Origin: Alterisphingorhabdus sp051668705
Lineage (GTDB): Bacteria > Pseudomonadota > Alphaproteobacteria > Sphingomonadales > Sphingomonadaceae
Direction of reading: 5' to 3'
DNA length: 64,000 bases
Assembly (NCBI RefSeq): GCF_051668705.1
Contig: NZ_CP196351.1
Span: 124,001-188,000, forward strand
Below the pieces are notes generated by a model, which made no database searches, was not told where the DNA came from, and was given only the letters and a program-made list of their open reading frames with translations. Shown piece after piece: positions 9,437-16,906 of the stretch (the stretch's first letter is position 1; the number at the start of each line of letters is the position of its first letter). A program made the position numbers and the translations under genes.

Positions 9437-12136
9437 ATGATGAATGAAAATGAGCAGCGCGAACATCTGGCAGAGGTTGCCAAGCAGTCATTGGATGTCT
9501 TCGAAAAGATCGCTCGAAACGCACGCAAGCTACTTTCGTCCAAGGGCGGGGCCTCGCTCAATGCGCTTGCCAATGCGAATTCTTTTACGATGGGGACTGA
9601 GGCAAAAACTCTCGGCAAGATCGATCAGAACCAACACTTAGCCTATGGTTTGCTGGCGAGAGAGCCATCAATTGCAAGGGTTGTCGCAGAAGACGAGGAA
9701 GGAAACCGAGAGACCTATTTTATCTCTCGTGCTGCAGCTCCCGCCCCATTTTCAGAGGACATAAGATTTGCAAGCTACCGATCTCCAGCTGGACGGCTCG
9801 CCTCTCTACCGCCTGGCGACTCTCTCGATCTTCGCAGACCTGCAGGCGACGTTTCACTCGAAGTTGTCGAATGTGCTCACTTTCACCCGAAACAGCTGCG
9901 AGGTGCCTGGGATTCGGCTTACACGGTGCTTCGAGCAGAGACCTTCGGACCCGATTTCGGTGATTCACTCCGCAGACTGTTAGACGAAGAAAGTGAGCCA
10001 GGTGAAATTGAGGATGCATTAGAGGCGCCCCTCAAGGAAGAAGAAGCTGAGAGAAGCATAGTTGAAAAGCGGCGAAAGTCGCTTCTCAGCAAGATGGGCT
10101 TTCGAGATCAACCGATCCTCGACCAGTTTCAAGATAAGATATTCCGTATGCCGATCGACAGCCGGGCTATTCTGTTGGGGCCACCAGGATCGGGGAAGAC
10201 AACGACCCTCATAAAGCGCCTTGGTCAAAAACTTGATCTCAATGTCATTAGAGAAAGCGAGCCCGAAGAATACTCACTGATTGAAAGGATGAGTGAAGGA
10301 AGGGAAGCTCATGAGTCCAGCTGGCTTATGCTGACGCCAACGGAGCTCCTTCGGACCTACGTTAAAGAGGCGTTTGGACGCGAGAATATTGCTGCACCAA
10401 ATGAGCGGATAAGAACGTGGGAAGCCCTGCGCTGGGACTTGGCTAGAAACGCATTCCAAATCCTACGCACAGGCGATGGCGGGGGCCCATTTACACTGCG
10501 GGAAAACCAGGCCTCGCTTTCGCCGGATGCAATTTCCAAGACTGAAGATTGGTTTGCAGACTTTGATCAATGGCAGCATATGAGGTTTTGGTCGGACTTC
10601 GAAGGAGCAGCGAAACAACTCTCAGAAGACGCCGACGCTGCCATTGCTTCCGTTGGTGCGAGGCTGCGGAGATCGGTCGAATCCGGTTCAAAAGAGACCA
10701 TTCATCAGGGCCTGTTTAGGCTGATCACGTTGATCGAAAGTGTGCATGAGCAATTATCAGATTCGCGTGAACGCAGCGAAAAGATTCTCAGGGGCGCACT
10801 GAACCTCCAAATCAACAGCGACAAGAGTTTCCTCAAGGACCTTGGTCAATTCATCGAAGGTCTTGCCGAACAACCAGGAGAAGGCACAGATGACGAGGAG
10901 AGCGAAATCGAGGAAGAGGAGGCGGCTCGCACACAAACTCCAACCGTCCGCGTTGCTCGCTCGTACCTTTCTGTGTTGCGCTCACAGGCTCTCGCTTTCG
11001 CCGATGGAAGAAAGCCGCGAGGGCGCACCGCCAAGATTCTATCCTGGCTGGACGACAGATCGCTGCAGGATGAAGATGTTGCACCTCTAGGTCGCGAGCT
11101 TGTTCTTCAGCGTGCCCTCCGACGCTTCTCGAATCCTGTCCAGCAGTATCTTCGAGGAATTTCTCGTCGCTATCGGTCATTCCGGCAAACGCGCCGAGAT
11201 GAGAAAAAATGGTATAGCGATGAAAAGGTCGGCCCACATGTAACCGGCCTTGAGATCGATCTGATGCTCCTATCAAGTCTCCGCGTAACCAAGGCTATCG
11301 TCGGGGACTCAAGGGCGGTCACCCAAAGTTACAGCAATGCATTGGCGGCGTTAGATCGCCCGGCTGCCCGGTTGCAAAACCAGGTGCTTGTCGATGAAGC
11401 GACAGATTTCTCGCCGGTACAGCTGGCTTGCATGTCTGCATTAGCACACCCAGCCGCAGATTCCTTCTTTGCTTGTGGCGATTTCAATCAACGTATCACA
11501 AGCTGGGGGGTGAAGGACGCCAACCAGTTGAAGTGGGTGTATAGCGACCTCCAGGTCGAGAAGATCGCCATCGCATATCGCCAGACACGGCAGCTTTTGG
11601 AGTTCGCTAGGGGGATTTCTGAGGCACTTGGTGAAGAACCGGTGCTCGCTGAGCTTCCTGACCACATTGACAACGAAGGTGTGTCTCCAGCTCTGGCCAA
11701 AGGTCTTACTAACAATAGCGAATTAGTTCGTTGGCTTGCAGACCGCATTCTCGAGATTGAGAAGTCGGTTCACCCTAACGCCCTTCCTACGATTGCAATC
11801 CTTGTGAACCGTAAGGAACTTGGAAAGCCAATTGCAGAAGCGCTCTCGCTTGAGCTTGAGGCGCGAAGTCTCCGGGCAGTGGATTGCACTGACGGAAAGA
11901 CAATCAGCGAAACTAACGAAGTGGGTGTTTTCGATGTAAATGATATCAAGGGCTTAGAATTCGAGGCTGTCTTCTTTACATCTATCGACAGACTGGCTGA
12001 GGAAGAAGAACTTTACGCGCGCTTCCTCTATGTAGGCGCAACGCGCGCCGCAACTTACCTCGGCATCACCTGCGAAAAAGAGCTTCCCAGTTTGTTGTCA
12101 GAGCTCAATAGCAAATTTGTCGATCACTGGGCTTAG
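9437..12136 (+). CDS. SF1 UvrD-like helicase with N-terminal Gre-like domain
   Basis: An 899-residue superfamily 1 ATPase. Walker A is GPPGSGKT (248-255). Motif II is VDEATDFSP with D653, motif III is ACGDFNQRITSWG, motif IV is AYRQTRQLLEFA, motif V is NDIKGLEFEAVFF, and motif VI is YVGATRAATYLGI near 865. Residues about 75-148 resemble the C-terminal FKBP-like domain of GreA/GreB: SPAGRLASLPPGDSLDL followed by PAGDVSLEVVE, with Gre's SPxxRxLxGKxxGD and PGGxxxxEV pattern. A Glu-rich linker lies near 480. RNA-polymerase-associated helicases such as HelD are the nearest functional analogy, by inference. The start at 9437 is preceded by GGGACGGAA; an earlier in-frame start at 9323 is less likely. 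Codon use differs from the neighbours. The gene stands alone. Confidence 0.8.
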   Translation: MMNENEQREHLAEVAKQSLDVFEKIARNARKLLSSKGGASLNALANANSFTMGTEAKTLGKIDQNQHLAYGLLAREPSIARVVAEDEEGNRETYFISRAAAPAPFSEDIRFASYRSPAGRLASLPPGDSLDLRRPAGDVSLEVVECAHFHPKQLRGAWDSAYTVLRAETFGPDFGDSLRRLLDEESEPGEIEDALEAPLKEEEAERSIVEKRRKSLLSKMGFRDQPILDQFQDKIFRMPIDSRAILLGPPGSGKTTTLIKRLGQKLDLNVIRESEPEEYSLIERMSEGREAHESSWLMLTPTELLRTYVKEAFGRENIAAPNERIRTWEALRWDLARNAFQILRTGDGGGPFTLRENQASLSPDAISKTEDWFADFDQWQHMRFWSDFEGAAKQLSEDADAAIASVGARLRRSVESGSKETIHQGLFRLITLIESVHEQLSDSRERSEKILRGALNLQINSDKSFLKDLGQFIEGLAEQPGEGTDDEESEIEEEEAARTQTPTVRVARSYLSVLRSQALAFADGRKPRGRTAKILSWLDDRSLQDEDVAPLGRELVLQRALRRFSNPVQQYLRGISRRYRSFRQTRRDEKKWYSDEKVGPHVTGLEIDLMLLSSLRVTKAIVGDSRAVTQSYSNALAALDRPAARLQNQVLVDEATDFSPVQLACMSALAHPAADSFFACGDFNQRITSWGVKDANQLKWVYSDLQVEKIAIAYRQTRQLLEFARGISEALGEEPVLAELPDHIDNEGVSPALAKGLTNNSELVRWLADRILEIEKSVHPNALPTIAILVNRKELGKPIAEALSLELEARSLRAVDCTDGKTISETNEVGVFDVNDIKGLEFEAVFFTSIDRLAEEEELYARFLYVGATRAATYLGITCEKELPSLLSELNSKFVDHWA

Positions 12137-12169
12137 AGCATGTCGATTGTTCCTTTTAAAAAACCTTAA

Positions 12170-12182
12170 GCCCTTCTTATCG
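12170..12182 (+). repeat. 13-bp direct repeat, right copy
   Basis: An exact copy of the 13-mer at 9222-9234, located between the helicase stop and the stop of the convergent nuclease gene. The two copies enclose about 2.9 kb that contains only the helicase gene. Confidence 0.6.
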
Positions 12183-12189
12183 CGCACTA

Positions 12190-12927
12190 TCACCACATTT
12201 TGCGGGGTCTGCTTTTGTCGCGGTGCAGGTCGCCGCCTGCAATGCGGTCCCAGAAACGGCCGCCGACCATCTGTTCGGCATCATAGGTTTTGACCAGAAA
12301 ACTCTCCAGCGGCTCGGTCTGTGGTGCATTGGGTATTTGGAAGGTCCATAGCCGGTGCCGCCCGCGTTTGTTTTCGGCCAATACGCTTTTGATAAAGGCA
12401 TGGGGGATGGGCACGGAAATGCCAAAATCCTCCTGTTCTTTGCCGATGCGCTCAATCGTTTCGCCAAAGTAAAAGACAGGGCAGGTCAGCACATAGGTTT
12501 CCAATGTGCTGGCACGGCTGTCCAGATCGCGAATTTCCATCTCCAGCTCCCGCCAGATGCCGCGGTTAAATTGCGGAGCCTGAGGGGACATGTTGGAGAG
12601 CAAAAAGGTCTCGCTATTCTGAATGTCCTGCAAATCCTGATTGGCACTGGCCACCAGATGCCCACGATCATAACCGCTGCCTTTATAAGCCTTCAGGCCA
12701 GCGCGGAAGCGTTTGGGGATGCGCGTATCAGCGCGGAAATTGTCGAGCCGCTCCACGCCTTCCGGATCATTGACCAATTCGCGGTCCCGATTGATAATCT
12801 CCAACGTCCATTTGGGTTGGCGAAAATACCATGAATAGCCAATAGTGAAATGCCGCCCGGTTAAAATCTGGTCACAGACCGGCGCACCATAGCGCAATTC
12901 GCGTTGCATCTGAAACGGGTCGTCCAT
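12190..12927 (-). CDS. DNA/RNA non-specific endonuclease (NUC1 family)
   Basis: A 245-residue beta-beta-alpha-metal nuclease. The catalytic motif is YDRGHLVASAN (DRGH, with His as general base), followed by NMSPQAPQFNRGIWRELE, whose Asn is the usual Mg2+ ligand position. The family cuts single- and double-stranded DNA and RNA without sequence preference. No signal peptide is evident, unlike secreted Serratia-type nucleases, so it may act in the cytosol or be released by another route. The start has a strong AGGAGAACGTAG upstream. The 3' end faces the helicase island. No obvious inhibitor gene lies next to it. Confidence 0.85.
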   Translation of the reverse strand: MDDPFQMQRELRYGAPVCDQILTGRHFTIGYSWYFRQPKWTLEIINRDRELVNDPEGVERLDNFRADTRIPKRFRAGLKAYKGSGYDRGHLVASANQDLQDIQNSETFLLSNMSPQAPQFNRGIWRELEMEIRDLDSRASTLETYVLTCPVFYFGETIERIGKEQEDFGISVPIPHAFIKSVLAENKRGRHRLWTFQIPNAPQTEPLESFLVKTYDAEQMVGGRFWDRIAGGDLHRDKSRPRKMW

Positions 12928-13166
12928 CTACGTTCTCCTAATGAATGGGGAGCAACTTTTTATTATGGGCGACCTTTTGCATGAACATAGCATATTGCCA
13001 TGATCGCTGCAAAAAGTTATCCGGCATGGGGTGCAAAGGTGATGCGTTCCTGCGGAGGTTAGGGATTTGCGCTTTTGCCCATTTTCTTTTGGCCCCTGCC
13101 TTCCTGGGGGCGTGTGGTGCAGCGCTGAAATATGGGCGGCTGTACCTATTTAGGAGGGTATTTTCC

Positions 13167-14486
13167 ATGTCAGATGCTGTTCCCCATAAACCCGTGCCAA
13201 CCCCGCGCCGCAAGCCAAAGCCTGCGGCTGGAGAGATTAATGGCCGTAAGCTTAATCCGGCAACCATGATGATGGGCCATGGCTTTGATCCGGTTCTGTC
13301 CGAAGGATCATTAAAGCCGCCTATTTTTCTGACCTCAACCTTTGCTTTTGAGAATGCAGCAGCGGGCAAACGCCATTTTGAGGGCATTACCGGCAAACGC
13401 CCCGGTGGCGCGGAAGGCCTGGTCTATTCGCGGTTTAACGGCCCCAATCAGGAGATTTTGGAAGACCGTTTGAGCATCTGGGATGGCGCGGAGGATGCGC
13501 TGACCTTCTCTAGCGGGATGACCGCCATTTGTGTCATGATGCTGGCCTATTGCGCGGCGGGTGACGTCATTGTGCACAGCGGGCCGCTCTATGCCGCCAG
13601 TGAAGGCTTTGTTGCCAAGGTGCTGAGCAAGTTCAATGTCACCTATGTTGACTTCCCTGCGGGTGCCAGCCGTGAAGAGCTGGAGGCCAAGCTGGAACAG
13701 GCCAAGGATCAGGCTGCGGCCAATGGCGGCAAGGTGGCGATGGTCTATCTGGAAAGCCCGGCCAACCCAACCAATGCGCTGGTCGATATTGAAGCGGTGC
13801 GTGAAGCGCGCAATGCCGTGCTGGGCGAAGATGCTGCCCCTATTGCGATTGATAACACCTTTCTTGGCCCGTTATGGCAGCGTCCGTTAGAGCATGGCGC
13901 AGATATTGTTGTGTACAGCCTTACCAAATATGTCGGCGGACATAGCGATTTGGTTGCTGGCTCGCTGGCGGGTGCGAAAAAATGGATGGACCCGGTGCGG
14001 GCGCTGCGCAACACCATGGGCGGCATTGTTGACCCCAATACGGCATGGATGCTGATGCGCAGCCTTGAAACCGTTGAACTGCGGATGCAGCGGGCTGGTG
14101 AAAATGCTGCCAAAGTCTGCGCCTTTCTGGCCAATCATGATAAGGTTGAAGGGCTGGGCTATCTGGGCATGATCGCGGACAGCCGCCAGCAGGATATTTA
14201 TGACCGGCATTGCCTTGGTGCTGGCTCAACCTTCTCCGTATTTATCAAGGGCGGTGAAGCGGAGAGCTTCGCCTTTTTGGATAGTCTGAAAATTGCCAAG
14301 CTGGCGGTCAGTCTGGGTGGCACCGAAACACTGGCCAGCCACCCTGCGGCAATGACGCACTTGTCTGTTCCCGATGAACGCAAGGCTGCGCTGGGCATTA
14401 CGGACAATCTGGTGCGTATATCGGTCGGCATTGAAGATGCGGATGACCTGATCGCCGATTTTGATCAGGCGCTTTCACAAGTGTGA
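13167..14486 (+). CDS. cystathionine gamma-synthase family PLP enzyme
   Basis: A 439-residue Cys/Met-metabolism PLP enzyme of the trans-sulfuration group (cystathionine gamma-synthase, beta/gamma-lyase or methionine gamma-lyase). YSRFNGPNQEILEDRLS and SSGMTAIC are substrate and cofactor-binding blocks. SLTKYVGGHSDLVAG holds the Schiff-base lysine. LVRISVGIEDADDL is the family's C-terminal signature. The start is fixed by a strong TAGGAGGG at 13151-13158. An ORF beginning at 12945 would add 74 non-homologous residues. The N-terminal 30 residues are Pro/Lys-rich and precede the family core. Which reaction it catalyses cannot be settled from sequence. The 239-bp upstream gap shows no SAM riboswitch that I can recognise. 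Confidence 0.87.
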   Translation: MSDAVPHKPVPTPRRKPKPAAGEINGRKLNPATMMMGHGFDPVLSEGSLKPPIFLTSTFAFENAAAGKRHFEGITGKRPGGAEGLVYSRFNGPNQEILEDRLSIWDGAEDALTFSSGMTAICVMMLAYCAAGDVIVHSGPLYAASEGFVAKVLSKFNVTYVDFPAGASREELEAKLEQAKDQAAANGGKVAMVYLESPANPTNALVDIEAVREARNAVLGEDAAPIAIDNTFLGPLWQRPLEHGADIVVYSLTKYVGGHSDLVAGSLAGAKKWMDPVRALRNTMGGIVDPNTAWMLMRSLETVELRMQRAGENAAKVCAFLANHDKVEGLGYLGMIADSRQQDIYDRHCLGAGSTFSVFIKGGEAESFAFLDSLKIAKLAVSLGGTETLASHPAAMTHLSVPDERKAALGITDNLVRISVGIEDADDLIADFDQALSQV

Positions 14487-14635
14487 ACTGCGGCGGCTGT
14501 GCCCGAATAGTCTAACAAAGGGCGCAAAGGAGATGTGAAAAAGGGGCGCGTTGGCTAAGCGAGTATTCGGTTATTGAGCAGGTTCTCAAGACCAATACAT
14601 ACTCTTATTCTGTTTGGGGGGCGTGCCGTCTGCCT

Positions 14636-14884
14636 TTAGCTATCCGCTTCGCAAATTGCGTCCCCCTTGTCTTGTATAGCTTCGCTTTCTTTCCATTGGT
14701 TATAAAACAGCGTCTCTACTGGGACGTGGAAAAACGCGGCCATGCGATATGCCATCGGTAGAGAGGGGTCGTATTTCTCCGCTTCCATCGCGATAATGGA
14801 CTGCCGAGTTACTTCGACTGCATCCGCTAGCTCAAGCTGGCTCAAGCCGCGCTTTTTGCGGTGGCTCCGTAAGCAGTTCTTCAT
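14636..14884 (-). CDS. XRE/Cro-type transcriptional regulator
   Basis: An 82-residue protein that is almost entirely one helix-turn-helix domain (residues 5-60): LRSHRKKRGLSQLELADAVEVTRQSIIAMEAEKYDPSLPMAYRMAAFFHVPVETLF-type pattern. It belongs to the small YozG/Cro-like group often paired with membrane proteins. Its ATG overlaps the stop of the upstream membrane gene (ATGA), so the two are translationally coupled. The likely targets are the two palindromes at 15319-15369 ahead of the operon, giving autoregulation; this is inferred from position. Confidence 0.87.
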   Translation of the reverse strand: MKNCLRSHRKKRGLSQLELADAVEVTRQSIIAMEAEKYDPSLPMAYRMAAFFHVPVETLFYNQWKESEAIQDKGDAICEADS

Positions 14885-15303
14885 TCACCCGAACGGAAAC
14901 TGAAATCCCGCCCCTTCAGCCACCAAAATGCATAAAAGATGACAGAGCAAACAAGTTGCATGACCATGAGTGTTGCGACCCCTAAGGTGAATTCGCTTTT
15001 GGCTAATCCTGTTACGCTGATAATGAGTGCGCTCATCGCCACGCCGCCTATGCAACCCCAGTACCAGCTGGTGGCATGGCCTTGGCGTTGTATATCGTCG
15101 AGGCCTTTCCAAAACCGTGAGCCGAACACGAATATAGCTGAAAAGCCGATAACAACAAAGCCTGTCGCCAGCCAACCGCCCTCATCCACGCTCCAAGCGC
15201 GCAAAGCAGCTTTTATGGCCACCGCCGCAGCTGCAAGGGTCAGAATGGTTAAGCTCATCATCACGGTCCGGCGGGACTGTTTCTCGGAATATGTTTTGGA
15301 CAT
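14881..15303 (-). CDS. four-helix membrane protein co-transcribed with XRE regulator
   Basis: A 140-residue protein of unknown function with about four transmembrane segments (starting near MMSLTILTLAAAAVA, LATGFVVIGFSAIFVF, GCIGGVAMSALIISV and LMVMQLVCSVIFYAFWW). The charged loop FWKGLDDIQRQGHATSW lies between helices 2 and 3. An AAAGGAG sits 8 nt before the start. The arrangement of a small polytopic protein plus a tiny XRE regulator is common in proteobacteria, and the membrane partner's job is unknown. Confidence 0.75.
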   Translation of the reverse strand: MSKTYSEKQSRRTVMMSLTILTLAAAAVAIKAALRAWSVDEGGWLATGFVVIGFSAIFVFGSRFWKGLDDIQRQGHATSWYWGCIGGVAMSALIISVTGLAKSEFTLGVATLMVMQLVCSVIFYAFWWLKGRDFSFRSGE

Positions 15304-15318
15304 GAAATGCTCCTTTCG

Positions 15319-15338
15319 ATGTAATAACCTTTTTACAT
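15319..15338. promoter_or_regulatory. operator-like palindrome, proximal copy
   Basis: ATGTAATAACCTTTTTACAT is a 20-bp inverted repeat (ATGTAA-N8-TTACAT) 15 bp upstream of the membrane-protein/XRE operon start. A second version lies at 15350-15369, 31 bp away, or about three helical turns. It is the probable binding site of the XRE protein. Confidence 0.6.
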
Positions 15339-15349
15339 TTGAAGGAAAA

Positions 15350-15369
15350 ATGTTAAAACTTCTTTACAT
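15350..15369. promoter_or_regulatory. operator-like palindrome, distal copy
   Basis: ATGTTAAAACTTCTTTACAT matches the proximal operator at 14 of 20 positions and keeps the ATGT...TTACAT ends. The same face of the helix as the proximal site suggests cooperative binding. The rest of the 283-bp gap (15304-15586) shows nothing else I can name. Confidence 0.55.
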
Positions 15370-15586
15370 TGCAATGATCGGTTAGGTTATTAAATCGAGG
15401 AAGAGAAATACCGCGGCTAAGCGCCAGTGGTGCTGCATGCGCCCTCTCTGCTCTCAGTAATTGGTGTCGAAAATCACTGTTTAGTGAAAAGATATTGAAT
15501 GAAAGCAATGCCTTCACGATTGAGGCCGTTTCTCCATCCGCTTTCCCCATCAAGCATAAAGTGAATAGGTGGCATGGTCGCTCGCC

Positions 15587-15859
15587 TCACCTCCGCCCGC
15601 TGAGCAATATCCATGCCGCGCCGGCATTGAGCAAGGTATAGCCAATATAGGCGCCTATGGCGAAGGCAAAGCCTTGATGGGCGAAACTCATGGCTGCGAC
15701 CAAAATGACATATTCCAGCGCATAGCCGCCCCAGCCGCCGGTTGCTTTATCAAATGCTGCGCGGCTGCCCTGAATAGCAGGATGGCCGGATTCCATCACT
15801 GCTTTGTGCATGGCAAAATTGCCGGTACCAAGGACGAACAGGAAAAACAGAACTGCCAT
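15587..15859 (-). CDS. small membrane protein of unknown function
   Basis: A 90-residue protein with about three hydrophobic segments (MAVLFFLFVLGTGNFA, YALEYVILVAAMSFA, FAIGAYIGYTLLNAGAAWILL). I chose the ATG at 15859. The longer frame to 15982 would add a tyrosine-rich segment with no family look and would run into the DUF2256 promoter region. I do not recognise the family. HPAIQGSRAAFDKATGGWGGYALEY, between helices 1 and 2, may be the conserved loop. Confidence 0.55.
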   Translation of the reverse strand: MAVLFFLFVLGTGNFAMHKAVMESGHPAIQGSRAAFDKATGGWGGYALEYVILVAAMSFAHQGFAFAIGAYIGYTLLNAGAAWILLSGRR

Positions 15860-15943
15860 GATTATAATATAGCGTGCTTTTTGCGTTTGCCCACTGGTGA
15901 AAAATCTGGGTGCGGCGCTATAGTAGGAATAATATATTGATAC

Positions 15944-16153
15944 ATGGCTAGCACTTGCAAAGTTATGTGCGGTGCGGAACAAGATAGATTAAGAACGGAT
16001 AGCGCATTGGCCCACAAAAAACCGTATCTGCCTGAAAAGACGTGTCCGGTTTGTGAGCGGCCTTTTGCATGGCGCAAAAAATGGGCGCGTGATTGGGACA
16101 ATGTTGTTTATTGCTCCGAACGCTGCCGCCGTACTGGCAAAAACGCGGGTTAA
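15944..16153 (+). CDS. DUF2256 small zinc-ribbon-like protein
   Basis: A short protein whose C-terminal 48 residues are a full DUF2256 domain: HKKPYLPEKTCPVCERPFAWRKKW and WDNVVYCSERCRR, with two CxxC/CxxxC pairs that look like a zinc knuckle. Family members usually begin right at (M)xHKKP. That fits a TTG start at 16007 better than the ATG at 15944, which adds 21 residues of unrelated sequence. Function is unknown. It often lies near photolyase or deoxyribodipyrimidine genes elsewhere, but no such gene is here. Its stop overlaps the convergent exported-protein gene by 4 nt. Confidence 0.75.
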   Translation: MASTCKVMCGAEQDRLRTDSALAHKKPYLPEKTCPVCERPFAWRKKWARDWDNVVYCSERCRRTGKNAG

Positions 16154-16734
16154 ACAGGGTCTGGCAAAGCCGTATCGTTTTGCGGCGCGTTTTTAACGTC
16201 CGGTTGTTGCAATATTACAGGGTTGCCATCAGGCGAGATGTCGGGAGACGCGTAAGGAGCGGTTGGACTTTCTTGCGCTGGCAGTTGATCAGCAAAATAA
16301 AAGCCAGAAATAACCTCCTGCTCGACATAGCCGCCATGATAAAGGTCCATATAGACTTGTGTGGTGCCAGGCGCAGCATCACCGCAATCAACCTCGTAAA
16401 GATCGACAATATAGCCATAAACGCCTTCCCCTACATTGCCACTGCGCGCATATTCTGGGCGTGAACCATCAGCGCAGCGCAGCCGGTCGAGATATTCACG
16501 CTGACCCTGTGCAGCATCCGCACGTACTGGGTTTTTCTGACTGCCCAATGGGTGTTTATAGGCTTTTTTGACCAGTTTTTTATATTGCTTGTCTGACGGA
16601 ATGGGGATTCCAAAGCCTTCCATCATGCGTTGATTGTCATTTGGCTCACCGCGTTCCGTGCTTTGTGCCATAGCGGTTGATAGCGGCGACAGAACCAAAG
16701 TTGCTGCAACCAATTTAAGCGTGAAATGCTGCAT
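16150..16734 (-). CDS. exported protein of unknown function
   Basis: A 194-residue protein with a clear signal peptide (MQHFTLKLVAATLVLSPLSTAMAQS, cleavage expected after AMA), so it is periplasmic or secreted. The mature part has a central region (REYLDRLRCADGSRPEYARSG, GYIVDLYEVDCGD) with two cysteines that could form a disulfide, and a Pro-rich low-complexity tail (QESPTAPYASPDISPDGNP). I do not recognise the family. It lies downstream of katG's terminator on the same strand and is probably transcribed separately. Confidence 0.7.
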   Translation of the reverse strand: MQHFTLKLVAATLVLSPLSTAMAQSTERGEPNDNQRMMEGFGIPIPSDKQYKKLVKKAYKHPLGSQKNPVRADAAQGQREYLDRLRCADGSRPEYARSGNVGEGVYGYIVDLYEVDCGDAAPGTTQVYMDLYHGGYVEQEVISGFYFADQLPAQESPTAPYASPDISPDGNPVILQQPDVKNAPQNDTALPDPV

Positions 16735-16841
16735 CTAACCTCTCCTCAACATACAATGCTGACATGATAGCGGCGGTAATTCCAGAGCGATTTTATAATA
16801 TATCTGGTTTTTACATCACAGCCTTTGTCAATCAAATGCAC

Positions 16842-16872
16842 AAAAAAGGGCGACCCGTTGCTGGGCCGCCCT
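16842..16872 (-). terminator. rho-independent terminator of katG
   Basis: On the minus strand the hairpin GGGCGGCCC-AGCAAC-GGGTCGCCC (one G-T wobble) is followed by TTTTTTG, 35 nt after the katG stop codon. Confidence 0.88.
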
Positions 16873-16906
16873 CTATTCTTGCTCGTAATTTTGGTTTTAA
16901 GCCATA

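Noticed and set aside
12945..13166. 74-codon N-terminal extension of the cystathionine gamma-synthase family gene
   Set aside because: A strong TAGGAGGG lies right before the internal ATG at 13167, and the extension has no family similarity.
13000..13166. SAM-II riboswitch ahead of the cystathionine gamma-synthase family gene
   Set aside because: The pseudoknot core sequences were not found. The gap has only the Shine-Dalgarno and short GC runs.
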